Positions 62,176 through 64,000 of a stretch of 64,000 nt of DNA are shown piece after piece. How positions within the stretch are numbered: the stretch's first letter is position 1; every line of letters starts with the position of its first letter. Location of the stretch: NCBI GenBank assembly GCA_002914845.1, contig JXTC01000094.1, forward strand, positions 474,721 through 538,720. The letters run 5' to 3'. Source of the DNA: Trema orientale (Eukaryota > Streptophyta > Magnoliopsida > Rosales > Cannabaceae). Made by a program: the position numbers and the translations under genes. The notes under the pieces were generated by a model. That model had not been told where the DNA came from. It searched no databases and saw only the letters and a list, made by a program, of their open reading frames with translations.

Positions 62176-62610
62176 GGCTGAGATTTGGTCCCCGGACAGA
62201 GAGCTGGAAAGTAAAATAGGCAATCAACACTGCCAACAAGAGCTATTAGCTATTATGATACTAACTTTTTATATAAACAGTTTTTTTAAAAAATGTGATT
62301 TTATTACAACAATAGTACCGCATGTGTACTCGTACTACATCACTTAAAAAGAAGATATTTTGTCCAAAAGGTCGTACAAAATTAAATATACTGAGCTAAG
62401 TCTTATTTTTGGAATTGTTTTTCTAAAAATCGTACTACATGTCATAATCTCAAAAAAGAAATACATAAAGCCCAAATCGATTTTTCTTTCTTGGATTGGA
62501 TATATATAGGCTTGGAACTAAATGAGAAAGACCAACGCAAATTGAATCAAAATAGGTTTCTAACACTTTTACCTATAAAAAACTAAAACAATTACAAAAA
62601 TACGAAAGTC
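62176..62610. other. Intergenic DNA, nothing recognised
   Basis: AT-rich; no frame or clear repeat. Confidence 0.3.
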
Positions 62611-62611
62611 A

Positions 62612-62864
62612 GGCTTTTCTCGAATTTTTGTACAATTTTTATTAGAAAAATATCACTTTTTAAAAAAATTTAGAAAAATACCATTTTTAAAATAATTACT
62701 GGTTACCAGTTTCTGAAAAATAGTTACCGGTTATTGGTTACCAGTTATATATTAGTTATAAATACCTTTAGTTACTAATTACTAGTTTCTGAAAATTGGT
62801 TACCGATTATTAGTTATTATTTAAAAAATGGTATTTTTCTAATAAAAACCGTACTGCATCTTAA
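62612..62864. mobile_element. Small foldback element enclosing GGTTACCAGT repeats
   Basis: TTTTTATTAGAAAAATATCA (about 62635) is repeated inverted at about 62826-62850. Between them GGTTACCAGTTTCTGAAAA-type units recur two to three times, with a motif resembling the array at 38210-38990. Confidence 0.5.
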
Positions 62865-64000
62865 AAAAATGCTAACCAATCAAACTTAGTTGTTATTTGG
62901 GCCAAGGAGAGGCCCATTCTCTTTAAGTGCCCATGACCATTAGTTTTAGCTTGAAACGTGAATAATTAAGATAATTATTAGAGATATATATAAAAGTTAC
63001 GTGACGATAAATTAACCTGTAAAAGTGTGAACCTTAGTCTTAAAGTCGGTGGCTATAATTTGAGTTTTGAGTAACTAGAGATCATATAAATAAGAGACCA
63101 ACGACTAGCAGAGAACGAGGGGAAGCAAAGGTAGAGAGAGAATTTTTAGAGAGAAGAACGATTACAGGACTCAACAAAGAAATTTTTAGAGCAGTTTTTC
63201 TTTCCCTCTTTAATTTATTATGACTATGTTTAAATTGTTTTAGTTTAGTTATGTTCTATATTTCTTTTTTTTGGCTAAAATATAACCTAACTATGATACT
63301 TTAATTTTTTCTTTTTTTCTATCAATTTAGTCAATGAATTATTTTTTCTAGTTGAGTTTTTAATTATGTTCTTAATGCTTGCATTTAATTAGCCACTGAA
63401 TAGAAGATTTGTTAATCATAATGAAACTGGAAGAAGATTTATGTGTCTAGTTCGTTGGATTGAAAATCATAATTTGCATGTAAAATATGAATATATATAT
63501 ATAGTTTGTGTAGTCAGTATATGAGTTTACATAGATATTAATGCATTCTTAATTAGTTTAATTCACATAAGAATATAGTGAATTAGTAATTAAGGGTATT
63601 TTTACTTGAACTCAGGAGAGAATAGTGAATAAATTAGGAAATCTTAACTATCAACTAGGAGAATAATTTTAGACTAAAGAGATAGATAATTTAGAGTGGA
63701 TTAGTTACAGTGAAATCAGACACCCTAGGTTCATTTTCATTTATTTAAACCCCGTTCAATTCTCGATTTTGCACTCTCTTTTATTTATTTTTTATTTTAG
63801 TTATTTTAGTTTATTTTTAGTTTTAATTTAATTTTTCTTATTTTAGTTATTTAATTCAAATAAAATTAGGGTTAGTAAAATTTCTGTATTTAGTAAATCA
63901 TTAGTCTTTGTGGGAACGATACTTGATACTTACTATTATATTACTTGTTATGATAGTATGCACTTACGTTTATAAAATTCACAACACTCCTTGATGCATA
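62865..64000 (+). mobile_element. Probable LTR of a Tat/Ogre-type element at the window edge
   Basis: Non-coding. The stretch from about 63905 (GTGGGAACGATACTTGATAC, ATTACTTGTTATGATAG, then GCACTTACG) has the wording I know from the 3' end of Tat/Ogre-type LTRs in plants. The start of the LTR is not defined and the internal region, if any, lies beyond the window. Confidence 0.35.

Overview
This window is nuclear DNA of a flowering plant, most likely a eudicot. The evidence is the many-exon genes with GT-AG introns, AT-rich intergenic DNA, plant-type LTR retrotransposons, MITEs, a tRNA-derived SINE, and two plant gene families: a PDR-type (ABCG) transporter and AOP-type 2-oxoglutarate-dependent dioxygenases. 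The species cannot be named from sequence alone. No CRISPR array, operon, rRNA gene or canonical tRNA gene was seen.

Layout. (1) 1627-10002 (+): a complete 24-exon full-size PDR/ABCG transporter of 1,434 residues. It has one GC-AG intron, and two hairpin MITEs lie in intron 19. (2) 10.0-20.4 kb: repeats, namely a GATATT-rich element, a 1.2-kb foldback element built from TTTCGATG repeats with an internal N gap, a 2.7-kb solo LTR with target duplication TATAG, and a 1.15-kb hAT-like element carrying a nested MITE. (3) 20532-22108 (+): AOP-like dioxygenase gene A. (4) 22.8-41.3 kb: a repeat block with a solo Ty3-type LTR, a broken Copia element split by another LTR-like insertion, a SINE, a degenerate Ty3-type element between two LTRs, a higher-order GTTACTAGT array and a long-TIR MITE. 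(5) 42.4-50.3 kb (+): AOP-like gene B, a truncated tandem copy (B') and AOP-like gene C. A hAT-like element sits in the duplicated 3' flank of gene B, and its empty site is preserved downstream of B'. (6) 51.7-55.4 kb: a nearly complete, recently inserted but gag-less Copia element with identical CCCCC target duplications. (7) 55.4-64.0 kb: a (CT)n tract, a probable Helitron 3' end, a solo Ty3-type LTR with perfect target duplications, a Mutator-like MITE, two tandem-repeat arrays, a second foldback element, and what looks like a Tat/Ogre-type LTR at the right edge.

How the genes relate. The four dioxygenase copies form a local tandem family on one strand. They share a three-exon structure with the same splice phases. 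B, B' and C are close relatives; A is more diverged and about 20 kb of transposon-rich DNA separates it from them. Enzymes of this family are soluble Fe(II)/2-oxoglutarate oxygenases of specialised metabolism. The neighbouring PDR transporter belongs to a family that exports such compounds and other lipophilic molecules. A functional link between them is only suggested by proximity. I found no convincing new multi-gene system. The most unusual features are structural: a partial tandem gene duplication with an apparently templated filler junction, a later hAT insertion datable by its empty site, hairpin MITEs in an intron, and several complex satellite-like arrays.
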